Positions 34,031 through 42,997 of a stretch of DNA of 59,205 bases are shown here, piece after piece (positions within the stretch are counted from its first letter, which is position 1; the number at the start of each line of letters is the position of its first letter). Origin of the DNA: CAYGAW01 sp964347945 (GTDB taxonomy: Bacteria > Chloroflexota > Anaerolineae > UBA7937 > B3-Chlor). Location: NCBI GenBank assembly GCA_964347945.1, contig CAYGAW010000053.1, positions 1 through 59,205 on the forward strand, read 5' to 3'. The notes under the pieces were generated by a model that saw only the letters and a list, made by a program, of their open reading frames with translations, ran no database searches and had not been told where the DNA came from. The translations under genes and the position numbers were made by a program.

Positions 34031-35257
34031 CTACTCAACGACGTAGCAGTATTGAACGGTGACGGTGCGCGTTGAGCTGTCGGATCGGTTGCCTACGCTA
34101 TCGAAGGCCTGGATGTAGTATTGCAAGGTTGACGTATTGCCATACCCGTAGCTCACAGGGGGGTTGAGGCTCAGCTCTAGGTCATTAGGCCCTATCGCTG
34201 CTGAGTGTATCCCCGTTTGAACCTGGCTCATGGGTTTCGCCTGCCACTGCCCAGCTGGCCTTCCTGCCTCGACAACCCGATAGGCCACCTTGACCGCAGA
34301 CACCCCCGACGGGTCGGTAACGTTGTAGGCGTTTATGCCAACCTCGATGGGGTACGTTGGCGTGCAAGAATCGTATTCATCCCAATAGATGAGGCCGGGG
34401 GAGTGACCAACTCGGCCTATCGCGGGCCCCTCCGTATCACCCGGGATCACCACCACGGTGATGCTCGCGGTGACCGGGCCACCATAGCCGTTCGCTACGA
34501 GTTCGTATGCTCTCGTGGAGGTGGGACACCTATCCTCGGAGCCAGGGTTTTCGGTCACACCCTGGCCATCGAAGTATATCTCAGTCGGGGCCTGCACTTG
34601 CCAGTCGAATCTGACGCACTCGCCCTTCGTGATCTGGGTCTTACTGACCTCGAACCTGGTGATCACGACCCGCAGCGGCGGTGTGGGTGTACTCGTTGGA
34701 GTAGAGGTCGGCGTGTTGGTGGGCACAGCGGTTGACGTAGGCGTGTGGGTCGGCACCGCCGTCGAAGTGGGTGTGGCGGTCGGCACCTCTGGCGGCACCT
34801 CGGTCTCCGTGGGCGTGGCCGTCGGCACCTCGGGAGGCGGTGGGGGCGGAGCAGGCTCCCCGCTGACGAAGACCGTCGACGGCTCCGACCAGGCCTGATT
34901 GTCCGCGTGGTCGGTCGTCACGCACTCCAACACGTACGTGCCTGGCGCTGGGGCCTGAAAGCTCAGCTCAGCGGTGAAGTACTCGTTTCCCGGGTCGGGG
35001 TTGGCGGCACCATTGGCGAAGGAGCCGTTCACCCATAACTCCCCCGAGGCTACCCCCCCAACGGCGAAGAAGTGGCACAGAACCGGGTTCTCCCCCAGGG
35101 GGATCTCGGCGCCGTCCGGCGGCCCGCCGACCCAGGCGTTGATCGTGGCGAGGGTCATCTTCATCGCCATGGGCTCCTCCTCACAAGAGGCCAGAACCAC
35201 GGCGGACACCAGGAACAGGCCCGCCACAATGGCCTTGACCCGTCGATTGTTGCTCAT
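34031..35257 (-). CDS. lipoprotein with Thr/Pro-rich linker and Ig-like domains
   Basis: The 408-residue protein begins with a lipoprotein signal peptide (KAIVAGLFLVSAVVLASC, lipobox ending at Cys24). Residues 35-130 form an Ig-like domain (VGGPPDGAEIPLGENPVLCH ...). Residues about 140-198 are a TPT-type linker (PTATPTETEVP, PTSTAVPTHTPTSTAVP), a composition common in Chloroflexota exported proteins. Next is a domain with ITKGECVRFDWQVQAPTEIY and CPTSTRAYELVA, a repeat seen in many Chloroflexota surface proteins. Last comes a beta-rich domain (YPIEVGINAYNVTDPSGVSA). AAGGAGG precedes the ATG. Its partner may be the LysM protein downstream. Confidence 0.75.
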   Translation of the reverse strand: MSNNRRVKAIVAGLFLVSAVVLASCEEEPMAMKMTLATINAWVGGPPDGAEIPLGENPVLCHFFAVGGVASGELWVNGSFANGAANPDPGNEYFTAELSFQAPAPGTYVLECVTTDHADNQAWSEPSTVFVSGEPAPPPPPPEVPTATPTETEVPPEVPTATPTSTAVPTHTPTSTAVPTNTPTSTPTSTPTPPLRVVITRFEVSKTQITKGECVRFDWQVQAPTEIYFDGQGVTENPGSEDRCPTSTRAYELVANGYGGPVTASITVVVIPGDTEGPAIGRVGHSPGLIYWDEYDSCTPTYPIEVGINAYNVTDPSGVSAVKVAYRVVEAGRPAGQWQAKPMSQVQTGIHSAAIGPNDLELSLNPPVSYGYGNTSTLQYYIQAFDSVGNRSDSSTRTVTVQYCYVVE

Positions 35258-35540
35258 AATGTCTGTCCTCCTTCTACTCTCTAGGATAGCGGATGAGCCG
35301 ATGGATTACCCCGAAAGGTGAAGCCCTTGCCTCTGGCTATGCTGCCTTATAGGGGAAATCCAATCCTGGTGCGAGACACACCGGTGAGGAACTGGCAACG
35401 AGGCGCGAACACCATCATTCACCGAGCGACCACACAACAGAATTGGCTGCCACGCTGTGCTGAGCACCCTCATAGCCTCCTCGCTGTAACCTCGCAGCCT
35501 CCAGTTAATGGCGGCAGTATATCATAACTCTGCTAGGCTG

Positions 35541-36101
35541 TCAAACCTGGCCAGCTGATGCCTGCCTGTGGAACTCCTGGATGGCTGCCTTCTGCACGGC
35601 GCTGGGCCGCACGAAGGGACGGACGCGACGAATGGAGGCCCAGGTTTGATCAGGCGTCAGCCCGCTGCACACCAGATACGCAGCCACAGTTGTGGCGGCC
35701 CGGCCCACGCCGCTGAGGCAGTGTACATACACACCCCGCCCTTCATCCAGTGCCTGACCGATGAAGGCACTCGCCGCCCCCAATTGCTGCAAGGTCGGTG
35801 GCGTGTCGTCCGCCGTGGGCAGCCAGAGATGCTTCTCCAAGGATACGCCACGCTCCCTGTCGTCAGAGCTTTCCCGCAGGCTGACGGTGGCGCCGATACC
35901 CAGATTCGCCATGCGCGCCAACCCATGACGGTAGTGTTGCCCGCCCAGGTACAGGTTGGGGGCGATACGGCTCGTCCTGGGCGGAGACATACCGGTGAGC
36001 AGCCGCAGGGCATGGTCAACCAGCCAAAGGAGGGTCACCCAGAGGCCCTGTTCCCGCAGGCGACTGATGAGGATGCCCAGCCCCTTGCGGATTCTGATCA
36101 T
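35541..36101 (-). CDS. dual-specificity protein phosphatase
   Basis: The 186-residue protein has the cysteine phosphatase signature VYVHCLSGVGRAATTVAAYL, with nucleophile Cys128 and Arg134. An upstream general-acid region PTADDTPPT precedes it by about 30 residues. The N-terminal 45 residues are amphipathic and may contact the membrane (LWVTLLWLVDHALRLL). It may dephosphorylate Ser/Thr/Tyr or nonprotein substrates; no kinase gene is near. It follows dodecin by 28 bp. No strong ribosome binding site is visible before the ATG. Confidence 0.88.
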   Translation of the reverse strand: MIRIRKGLGILISRLREQGLWVTLLWLVDHALRLLTGMSPPRTSRIAPNLYLGGQHYRHGLARMANLGIGATVSLRESSDDRERGVSLEKHLWLPTADDTPPTLQQLGAASAFIGQALDEGRGVYVHCLSGVGRAATTVAAYLVCSGLTPDQTWASIRRVRPFVRPSAVQKAAIQEFHRQASAGQV

Positions 36102-36129
36102 CGAAGACTAGTGGATAGTGGCAGCGTTT

Positions 36130-36345
36130 CTAGCCGACGCTTCCTTCTTCAACGAGGAAGGCTATCTTCACGTCCACTCTGTACTCTGTGATTTTGCCGT
36201 CCTCGACCGCGACATTATGGCGCACGACGTCGGCGCCCACGATACCGCGAAGCGTCTCCGCTGCCTTGTTCACGGCGTTCTCGGTCGCCTCCTCCCAACT
36301 GTTGGGCGAGGTTCCCACCAGCTCGATCACCTTCAGTACCGGCAT
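36130..36345 (-). CDS. dodecin family flavin-binding protein
   Basis: This 71-residue protein matches dodecin, a dodecameric flavin store: VLKVIELVGTSPNSWEEATENAVNKA, with the stacking Trp, then TLRGIVGADVV and the strand GKITEYRVDVKIAFLVE. AAGGAGG lies eight bases before the ATG. Length is full for the family. The two neighbours are unrelated in pathway, so an operon role cannot be inferred. Confidence 0.93.
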   Translation of the reverse strand: MPVLKVIELVGTSPNSWEEATENAVNKAAETLRGIVGADVVRHNVAVEDGKITEYRVDVKIAFLVEEGSVG

Positions 36346-36369
36346 CAGTATACCTCCTTCATCAGTTCT

Positions 36370-36801
36370 TCAGTGGACTGTTGACAAGTCCCTCACAAGG
36401 CCCGGGCTTTCCCGGGCCGGAACGGCCTCCTTGTTTTCCTGTGATCTCTGAGCATACTCGTCACCCCAGTATACTCGCCATTCGGAAATCAGACCATCTT
36501 TGACCTCCACTGTCCAAACAAGCGTTTCTCTTTCCTCTATCTCACGTGGAACATGGGAGCCTGTGGTCTGGCCAATGATCGCCACTCCATCGCCTCCTCG
36601 AAGCGCATGGAGAACATGTATCTTATGGTTGGGGAACTCCGCCAGGTACCCTGCCATGAATCCCTTTTCCATGTAGACTCTACCACGGATATCCGTGAAT
36701 TTGAGATCCTCCGAGATTAGCGAAGCTATGCCTGCAAGGTCTCCTTCATTTACGTACTCGATGAACCTGAGCACTGTCGCTCCAGGGGACGATTCAGCCA
36801 C
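36370..36801 (-). CDS. NTF2-like / SnoaL-like protein
   Basis: The 143-residue protein has the NTF2-like cone fold pattern: ATVLRFIEYVNEGDLAGIASLISEDLKF, then GRVYMEKGFMAGYLAEFPNHKI, GGDGVAIIGQTTGSHV and the strand ETLVWTVEVKDGLISEWRVYWG. Members include polyketide cyclases, isomerases and binding proteins, so no reaction can be given. It starts with GTG behind AGGAGGGAAGG. It precedes dodecin by about 25 bp on the same strand. Confidence 0.8.
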   Translation of the reverse strand: MAESSPGATVLRFIEYVNEGDLAGIASLISEDLKFTDIRGRVYMEKGFMAGYLAEFPNHKIHVLHALRGGDGVAIIGQTTGSHVPREIEERETLVWTVEVKDGLISEWRVYWGDEYAQRSQENKEAVPARESPGLVRDLSTVH

Positions 36802-36928
36802 TGGCCTTCCCTCCTATGCACAAGGAGCAGTTGGGCGCGTCTGCAACCGCACAACTGCCGCGATGCCCTACCGTTGGGGTATGCGCTTCCGCTCCAGGTG
36901 CTAGCATGAACGCCAACCACTGCTCGCG

Positions 36929-37780
36929 TCAGTCATCACGCGTTCGCACCAAGGCCGTCACCACCTCTTCAACAAGCGGGGTTGATGGTGCATCTTTCAA
37001 GTGTGCCATGCGGCGATAGACGTCCGCCGCCGCAGCGTGAAACCCTCCAGGGAGGCCAGCTTCCGCAAAGGTGGCTGAGATCTCCTCCATCTCGCCAGCA
37101 AACCGCCACGCCTTGGCCGTGACCCGTCGACTGCGGTCCACAGCCTCCCCGGCAAATCCAGGCCAGTTCCTCTCCCATCGCTGCTCCAGCTCCTCCCACA
37201 CATCAAGCGCCTGCGCCGTGGCCAGGATGGCGCACAGCAGCGCTGTGCTTCCCTTGGTCCAAGCAGAGTAGCACATCTTGAGCGCCGACGCCTTGCCAAT
37301 CGCCTCACCAACGACCGTGGTTTCCAGAGGGCCGGCAGAGAAGCAGGCCGCTACTTTGGCAGCGTCCCTGCCCGAGAGGTAGAGCCAGGTGAAGTTCGGT
37401 TCCCATGCGGGTGCGCCGATGATGCCGCCATCCACGAAGCTCACGCCAGCAGTCGTCATCCGCTCGCCGATGTGCACCGCTCGCTGGGGAGAGATAGCGT
37501 TGGCATCCAGATAGAGGCCCGCGAAACCGTGGCTCAGGACTTGCTCGGCCACATCCTCGGCGGCGTGGGGCGGGCAGACGCAGACCATGACCGAGCAGAC
37601 TTGGCACAGGTTTGCCATGGTGCCTGCATCGTGGAGGGTGAATTGATCCGCCCGCTGGCTGGTTTGCGCACTGCGCCCTTCTGAGGCCCAATAGACCTCG
37701 CAACCGCTGTTCTGCGCCGAAGCCGCCACGGAGATGCCCATATTCCCCGGATGCAGAATGCCCAGTTTTGGCTTCTGCAT
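36929..37780 (-). CDS. NAD(P)-dependent 6PGDH/beta-hydroxyacid dehydrogenase-like protein
   Basis: The 283-residue protein begins with a Rossmann nucleotide site (KLGILHPGNMGISVAASAQ), where a GxGxMG variant reads HPGNMG. Motifs GLYLDANAISPQRAVHIGE and SFVDGGIIGAPAWEPN parallel the substrate-binding segments of beta-hydroxyacid dehydrogenases. The C-terminal helical domain (from about 165; ASALKMCYSAWTKGSTALLC, with K in the catalytic-lysine position) resembles the DUF1932-type 6PGDH C-terminus. The substrate is unknown. An in-frame ATG ten codons upstream is possible; the one at 37780 begins at the first strand. Confidence 0.85.
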   Translation of the reverse strand: MQKPKLGILHPGNMGISVAASAQNSGCEVYWASEGRSAQTSQRADQFTLHDAGTMANLCQVCSVMVCVCPPHAAEDVAEQVLSHGFAGLYLDANAISPQRAVHIGERMTTAGVSFVDGGIIGAPAWEPNFTWLYLSGRDAAKVAACFSAGPLETTVVGEAIGKASALKMCYSAWTKGSTALLCAILATAQALDVWEELEQRWERNWPGFAGEAVDRSRRVTAKAWRFAGEMEEISATFAEAGLPGGFHAAAADVYRRMAHLKDAPSTPLVEEVVTALVRTRDD

Positions 37781-37864
37781 TGTCTCGTTCCTTCTCGATT
37801 TCCTATCCAAATGACGCTGTCCTCCTGGCGACCCACCGCAACGAACTGTTGGGCACGCCGGCTT

Positions 37865-38515
37865 CTAGGATGTCCCCTGGTCACAGCCCATAGTAACCGT
37901 ATGCACTGGGATAGATCGTGCTCCAACCAGGATCACCCGCGTATGCAGCACGTACACTGGTGGCCCCGGCTGCTCGCTCAAATGCGGCCTGCTAGCGGTG
38001 GTGACTCTCCCAGCATACTCACGGCCCAACACCTGATATCGATGCTGCAGCGTCCACGGATACCGGCCATTCACCCGTACCTGGTAGTTCTGGCGCACGC
38101 TCACGTTCTCTCCCAGCGTCGCTTCCCCGTGCTCCAGCACCTCTACCGTCCTGTGGGCCATCTGATACCGCCACGCCAGGAGGGCAACCCCTGCACTCAG
38201 GACGAGCCCGCCCAGTTCCGCGAAGGGCAGGCCAACGAACGCAGCGACGATCGAGATCGTCAGAGCAGTGCCCACCACGCCGAACACGAAGCCCCACGGC
38301 GAGAAGACCAGAGCGGCGATGGGCCAACCATCGGTGGATAGGATGTGCCACATAACCTGGCACGGCACGTTGCGAGGTGGTAAGGGAGGAGCAGCCAAGC
38401 TCTCTGCGGACGGAGTCGGCACCATGTCGGCTGGAAGGGGCAGGGAGCCACCGCACTTGTCACAGTTTGACTGGAAGGATGTGTAGTCTGTTCCACACCA
38501 GGGACAGGTTGCCAC
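37865..38515 (-). CDS. zinc-ribbon membrane protein of unknown function
   Basis: The 216-residue protein begins with a zinc ribbon (CPWCGTDYTSFQSNCDKCGG, two CxxC pairs). A linker is followed by two to three hydrophobic helices (residues about 65-115). The C-terminal soluble part (EVLEHGEATLGENVSVRQNYQV ... RYPWTLQHRYQVLGREYAGRV) resembles the DUF3592-type extracytoplasmic segment. It starts with GTG preceded by GGAGA. It has no operon partner. Confidence 0.65.
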   Translation of the reverse strand: MATCPWCGTDYTSFQSNCDKCGGSLPLPADMVPTPSAESLAAPPLPPRNVPCQVMWHILSTDGWPIAALVFSPWGFVFGVVGTALTISIVAAFVGLPFAELGGLVLSAGVALLAWRYQMAHRTVEVLEHGEATLGENVSVRQNYQVRVNGRYPWTLQHRYQVLGREYAGRVTTASRPHLSEQPGPPVYVLHTRVILVGARSIPVHTVTMGCDQGTS

Positions 38516-38636
38516 ATCGATCTCCAGAGTTGACCGGGTCGGTATCGTGGCGCCTGGTCATCTCCATTTGAGCAGCCTGGGGCCGGCCCGCTCGAGCTGA
38601 ACCTCGCGCACGTCCCAAGTCCACGCCAGCCCGTAT

Positions 38637-39224
38637 TCAGGCGGCTGACGGCCACTTTGATCTCCATTCATCCGGCGTATAGGCCCATCCCAGCTGTGTG
38701 CACACAACCTGCCATCGATCCTGCGTCTCAGGCGCATACAAGAACGGCACATAGCCCAGCTTCAGATACGTTTTCAATGCCGCCAGGCGAAAATCCTCGG
38801 TGAAGAGATGAATCTTCCTATAGCCCGCGTCGATGAACCTCGCTGTAACAGCAGCTGATACAGCGATGCCCAATCCTTTCCCAGCATGGGCAGGATCCCC
38901 TGCCAGCCAGCCCAATTCGCCCCAAAAAGGATAGGTGCCCTTGTAGTTGTGCAGTGCCATAGCTGTGGCGACAATCTCCTTGGTCTCCTCGTGGATGACC
39001 ATGAACCAGCCATTTGGGAGGATCTTCGCCAAGGAACGTTCCAGGACCTCATCATTCCAACCGGCCCAACCGGCCAATCCCATGACTTCATAGAAGCGAG
39101 GGATATCTCCCTCTTGGTACGTGCGCAACATATATCCAGGAGGCAACCGAACCATTGGTCGAGAATCAAGCAGATGCTCCGGCCAAAACATACGCAGTTG
39201 TTCGTACGAATTGTTGTTGTCCAT
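38637..39224 (-). CDS. GNAT family N-acetyltransferase
   Basis: The 195-residue protein has GNAT motif A with the acetyl-CoA loop GDPAHAGKGLGIAVSAAVTAR (core HAGKGLG), preceded by ATAMALHNYKGTYPFWGELG and followed by IHLFTEDFRLAALKTYLKLGYVPF. The acceptor substrate is unknown. AGAGAAG lies just upstream of the ATG. It is a stand-alone gene among other small minus-strand genes. Confidence 0.88.
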   Translation of the reverse strand: MDNNNSYEQLRMFWPEHLLDSRPMVRLPPGYMLRTYQEGDIPRFYEVMGLAGWAGWNDEVLERSLAKILPNGWFMVIHEETKEIVATAMALHNYKGTYPFWGELGWLAGDPAHAGKGLGIAVSAAVTARFIDAGYRKIHLFTEDFRLAALKTYLKLGYVPFLYAPETQDRWQVVCTQLGWAYTPDEWRSKWPSAA

Positions 39225-39530
39225 CTTCTCTAAGCGGATAAGCTATGGAGACACAACACTTGACGGCTGTAAGACGGAAGAACTCACCGTTCGGGCGGAC
39301 AGTGCACAGCCTGCGTCCACCTCTAGTTCCGCAGCGGTAAGGTGCAGGGGATCATGGGCCGCCCTTCAGTCTAACAGGCGCTACGGAAGAGCATGCTCTA
39401 CATCACCCCACCGTGCACTATCAGCTGCCCTCTTCTGTGCAGCTACAGGCTGTTCTGCTCTCTGGAGAGGCACAACGTTGCAGACCCGTGCGAAGAAAGG
39501 GCAAGGAGGCAGCATGACCTGGAACTTGCA
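39225..39530. other. gene-free stretch
   Basis: No gene, terminator or repeat was recognised between the acetyltransferase and the small membrane protein. Confidence 0.3.
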
Positions 39531-39710
39531 CTACTCTCCTACGACCCTGAGCGTGAGCGTAAGGGCAATAGCTCCTAGTAGCGCTGAAAGCAACCCCGCA
39601 ACCACCCCCGTAAGCACGGGAGACGGGTCTGTGGCCACTGCAACTCCTGACCCCACCGCACCTCCAACACCCGCTGATACCCCAACTGCCATCTTGTGTG
39701 ATCTTTTCAT
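39531..39710 (-). CDS. small two-helix membrane protein
   Basis: The 59-residue frame begins MKRSHKMAVGVSAGVGG, has a Gly/Ala/Val-rich first helix and a second helix LTGVVAGLLSALLGAIALTL. GGAGGAG precedes this ATG by eight bases, supporting the short form over an earlier ATG. The family is unknown; small size makes the call tentative. Confidence 0.5.
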   Translation of the reverse strand: MKRSHKMAVGVSAGVGGAVGSGVAVATDPSPVLTGVVAGLLSALLGAIALTLTLRVVGE

Positions 39711-40009
39711 TATATGCATCTCCTCCATGGTTGGTTCAGCGGTGAGGAAGGTTCTTCCTAGGCCTCGCGCGCTCCAGAGCCTGCCTTTCTGCTGGGCCGC
39801 CTAGCTACTGATTGTGCCCACTCCTTCCAGCCTGGTCGGTCAGCCTAGGCAGCGCACAGATTTCTAGCCACAGACACGCGATAAGGAGGGCCCGTCTCAT
39901 GAACCAGACACCTGCCACGCAGCTTGCTGAGGCCGAGCGCGATCAAACTTTCACCGGCCAGCAGACAGGTCCTTCGCTGCACAGCAGCGCCAAGTTTCAT
40001 GATGACTCT

Positions 40010-40948
40010 CTATTGAAAGACATAGGTCGTGCCGACACTGTTGAGTATGAACTGGCCTGGCATCTCCGCGGCAAACTGATTGATCGCTTTCCACCCTGTG
40101 CAATGCATGGGCACGACATACTGCGGGCCTATCTTCTTCATCTCCTCAATGGTTCGCCCAATGATAGGCTCGAATACTGGCCCATTGAGATGGAACCCGC
40201 CCAGAACTGCATGAACCACGTCCGTTCGTGCAACATCCTGGGCGTGTTTGACCGTGTTGATGATCCCGGCGTGGGAACATCCGCCGATAACTACCAACCC
40301 CTTGCCCCTTACCTTCACTGCTACGCCTTGGTCATCGTGGAAAGGATCCACAACCCAGTCCCCATCGATTCTTGCTTCGGCCCAAGGGAACCCTCTCTCA
40401 AAACCCGTTACTCGCTCCACCTCGCCTGTAACCAGCACAAGATCTGAGGCCAATGTAGAAGCCTCCTCGGTCTTGTGAGGGACTGCGCCGGCTTCCTCCA
40501 GGGCTTGCCCGTCTAGCGAGGGCAACGGCGTGGGCTGTCCGGCATAAGGGATGTTGAGACGGCGCTCAAGAAAAGCATCCGGATGGAGGGCCAAGGCTAT
40601 TCCCTCACGGGTCCTTGTCAGAAGCTCTGGCAGACCTCCGAAATGGTCGAAATGACCATGGCTCAGGACTACAGACTCAACCTGGCTCAGGTCCACCTTC
40701 AAGAGATCCACATTGTGGAAGAGACACGTCGCCGATATGCCTGCGTCCATCAGTACTACGTGTTGCTCCGAGTCTGCGTGGACTTTGAGCAGGCACGATA
40801 ATCCGTGTTCCGCTACGGGGGCGCTCGGAGGAGGGGTTCTCAGTCGTTGGACGAGCTCCGTGCTCTGCATCAACAGTAGGTCGGTGTAATTGTCCAGTAG
40901 GATTGTGACTTCCAGTTTGTCTGCTTCCCGCAGATGCACTTCAGCCAT
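40010..40948 (-). CDS. MBL-fold metallohydrolase
   Basis: The 312-residue protein carries the metallo-beta-lactamase metal motif VVLSHGHFDHFGGLPELL. Further ligands lie in VVIGGCSHAGIINTVKHA and VVPMHCTGWKA. This pattern matches the group often annotated as 7,8-dihydropterin-6-methyl-4-aminobenzene 5'-phosphate synthase-like; the true substrate is unknown. The start ATG overlaps the stop of the acetyltransferase gene by eight bases (ATGGCTGA), with GGAGG nine bases upstream. Translation of the two is probably coupled. Confidence 0.88.
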   Translation of the reverse strand: MAEVHLREADKLEVTILLDNYTDLLLMQSTELVQRLRTPPPSAPVAEHGLSCLLKVHADSEQHVVLMDAGISATCLFHNVDLLKVDLSQVESVVLSHGHFDHFGGLPELLTRTREGIALALHPDAFLERRLNIPYAGQPTPLPSLDGQALEEAGAVPHKTEEASTLASDLVLVTGEVERVTGFERGFPWAEARIDGDWVVDPFHDDQGVAVKVRGKGLVVIGGCSHAGIINTVKHAQDVARTDVVHAVLGGFHLNGPVFEPIIGRTIEEMKKIGPQYVVPMHCTGWKAINQFAAEMPGQFILNSVGTTYVFQ

Positions 40949-41675
40949 GGTGCGCAACCTCCATTCGCATCTCGTAGGCTATCGTTCCTGGCATCCCCGG
41001 CCCGCTCCAGCGACTTGCTAGCCTGCGCGCCCATAGTTTGCCTAGCACGACCTCCGGCTGTTGTAAGTAGCTCTGCACCTCTGCATAGAATCTCCCCATG
41101 TGCATTCCATCCATCAGTGCATGATGTCCTTGCACACTCAAGGGCATCTTCAAGACCCTCCCCTCTTCGAAGAACTTCCCCCAGGCAAAACGTGGCACAG
41201 AATCCGCTGGATGCAATTGGAGCGGATGCATGAAGCTGGTGAACGACACCCAAGGGATCGCAGTCATGTACAACAGATCGTCTCGTCCTTGCTCGTTTCC
41301 TAAGGTCGGATGCTCTTTCATGTAGGCTATCTGCTCGTCCGCTCTGGCTGCAAACAACGAGAAGTCCTCAGTATAGTCAAACGTACAGAAGCTGAACAGA
41401 TCCTCATCCGCCAGAATAGTTCCAGATGGGTGTACGATCTCGTGCTCTACCACCTCTCCTGGCCGAATGCGATACCTAAACTCGGGAATCGCGTTCGCTG
41501 CTCGTGTGAGCACGTAGACGATCCCCACAGTAAACGAAAAGCCACGCTGCTTGACAACTGGATGAAATGTTGTCAGGTCTACATTTACACACATGCTGAA
41601 GTGTGGGTAATCCCAGTCCCTGAACACTCTGAAGTGTTCGCGTCGTGGCCACGTCTGTATGTCGATCCGACGCAT
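40941..41675 (-). CDS. chloramphenicol acetyltransferase-like protein (CatA family)
   Basis: The 244-residue protein has the CAT active-site motif VQGHHALMDGMHMGRFY (H185 and D189) and the PWVSFTSF strand with the conserved Ser. The N-terminal WPRREHFRVFRDWDYPHFSM and EFRYRIRPGEVVEHE are also typical. CatA enzymes inactivate chloramphenicol by 3-O-acetylation, but many chromosomal homologues have other acceptors, so resistance is not proven. Family length is about 215-220, so this is slightly long at its C-terminus. It overlaps the downstream MBL gene, forming a two-gene unit. Confidence 0.9.
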   Translation of the reverse strand: MRRIDIQTWPRREHFRVFRDWDYPHFSMCVNVDLTTFHPVVKQRGFSFTVGIVYVLTRAANAIPEFRYRIRPGEVVEHEIVHPSGTILADEDLFSFCTFDYTEDFSLFAARADEQIAYMKEHPTLGNEQGRDDLLYMTAIPWVSFTSFMHPLQLHPADSVPRFAWGKFFEEGRVLKMPLSVQGHHALMDGMHMGRFYAEVQSYLQQPEVVLGKLWARRLASRWSGPGMPGTIAYEMRMEVAHHG

Positions 41676-41913
41676 AGCTGCCTCCCAGACTGATACATAT
41701 GTATTCAGATGGATGTGGAATCGGTCTTCAGCAGCCTAACTACTGACTGGTCGGACCGCTTTCGCCACAGTGGATTGGGCTAACTAGGCGGAAAGGGTCC
41801 TGCGTGGCGCACCCGATTTGGGATGCGCCATGCAGAGTATCCGCCATGCTGCGTGGAATGAGGTCTACGCCGTGTCTAGCGGCAGGACTCAGGCCGAACT
41901 ACCCGCGAGCCAA

Positions 41914-42966
41914 CTATTCCACGGGGTTGCCGCAGTTAGGGCAGAACTTAGAGCCAGCCGGGATATCGGCCTTGCAGTTCGCGCAAATCATGGCCTCGCC
42001 AATCTTGGCCCCGCAGTGGTTGCAGAACTTGGCAGTAGCGGATATGGGATTGCCGCAACTGGGACAGGTCCTTGTGGCTGCAGTAGCGCCCGCAGCAGCC
42101 GCGCCGCCCTGCATGGCCTGGCCCATGATTCCTGCCATCATGGCGCCCATTCCGACACCGGCTCCCATACCTGCCCCCATCTGCGCAAACGTCCCGGCAC
42201 CTTCACCAGTAGCCATAGCGGCCTCTTCAACGGCCCGTGCGGTCTTGAACTGCAGGTACTTTTGCATGTCCCCAATCGCACCCATCGCTGCCCGCTCGTC
42301 GATGGCTTTGGCCGTCTCCTCCGTGGGCGAGATGTTGCTCACGAACAGGATCTTCAGGTCTATACCCACGGTGTTGAAATCGTCCTGCGCCTTGGCCTTC
42401 GTACCAGCGCCAATCTCCTCGTACAGCCTGGGCAGATCGAAGATGGACTTGCTCGCCTCGCCCAGAACGTCGGTCAGGTTGGAGATGATGATGCTGCGCA
42501 GGAAGTTCTCGATGTCGTTGGTGTAGTAGAGTCCCTGCGTGCCGACGATCTTGTTCACGAAGAGCTGGGCATCCTTGATCTGCATCGAATAGGTGCCAAA
42601 GGCCCGCACGCGGACCATGCCCAGGTCCGTGTCCCGCAACGCCACTGCCTCTGGGGTCCCCCACTTCTGATCCACGTACTCCCGCATGTTGGCGAAGTAG
42701 ACCTCTGCCTTGAAGGGCGTCTCGCCACTGAAGGCCTTTCCGATGAGGTCGACCAGCAACGGGATGTTTGCCGTGGAGATAGTATGCCGGCCTGGACCAA
42801 ACACGTCCAGCGCCTTGCCGTCGCGGAAGAAGACCGCTTGCTGGCTCTCGCGCACTATGACCTGAGAGCCAATACGGAAATCTCCCGAACCCTGCTCGGG
42901 GATGCGATGCACCATCTCGCGACCCGTCGCATCGAAATACTCTATGACGTCGAAAACCCTTGCCAT
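41914..42966 (-). CDS. SPFH-domain protein with C-terminal zinc ribbons (YdjI-like)
   Basis: The 350-residue protein begins with an SPFH/virion-core-type domain (QVIVRESQQAVFFRDGKALDVFGPGRHTIST ... NIPLLVDLIGK; key features at residues 35-80). It continues through AQLFVNKIVG and helices to about 240, then a Gly/Ala/Met-rich linker (AGMGAGVGMGAMMAGIMGQ). It ends in two zinc ribbons (CPSCGNPISATAKFCNHCG and CANCKADIPAGSKFCPNCG). SPFH proteins scaffold membrane microdomains; B. subtilis YdjI helps recruit PspA. AGGAGG precedes the ATG. The gene at 42998 lies 31 bp upstream on the same strand and is probably a partner. Confidence 0.85.
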   Translation of the reverse strand: MARVFDVIEYFDATGREMVHRIPEQGSGDFRIGSQVIVRESQQAVFFRDGKALDVFGPGRHTISTANIPLLVDLIGKAFSGETPFKAEVYFANMREYVDQKWGTPEAVALRDTDLGMVRVRAFGTYSMQIKDAQLFVNKIVGTQGLYYTNDIENFLRSIIISNLTDVLGEASKSIFDLPRLYEEIGAGTKAKAQDDFNTVGIDLKILFVSNISPTEETAKAIDERAAMGAIGDMQKYLQFKTARAVEEAAMATGEGAGTFAQMGAGMGAGVGMGAMMAGIMGQAMQGGAAAAGATAATRTCPSCGNPISATAKFCNHCGAKIGEAMICANCKADIPAGSKFCPNCGNPVE

Positions 42967-42997
42967 TTCATTGTCCTCCTAATTCGTCTGTCCTAGC

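Noticed and set aside
32535..34046. 503-codon plus-strand open frame
   Set aside because: Antisense to the LysM protein, whose signal anchor, LysM domain and terminator are clear.
36538..36553. Second parS-like sequence TATCTCACGTGGAACA
   Set aside because: Three mismatches and fully inside a coding sequence.
36830..41740. Short attC-like core heptamers (GTTGGGC at 36830, GTCTAAC at 39369, GCCTAAC at 41734) among cassette-like genes
   Set aside because: None has a matching partner core at a suitable distance with a foldable arm between, and 7-mers of this kind are expected by chance. An integron array is not supported.
41818..42996. 392-codon plus-strand open frame
   Set aside because: Antisense to the SPFH gene; His/Gly/Arg-rich shadow typical of GC-rich DNA.
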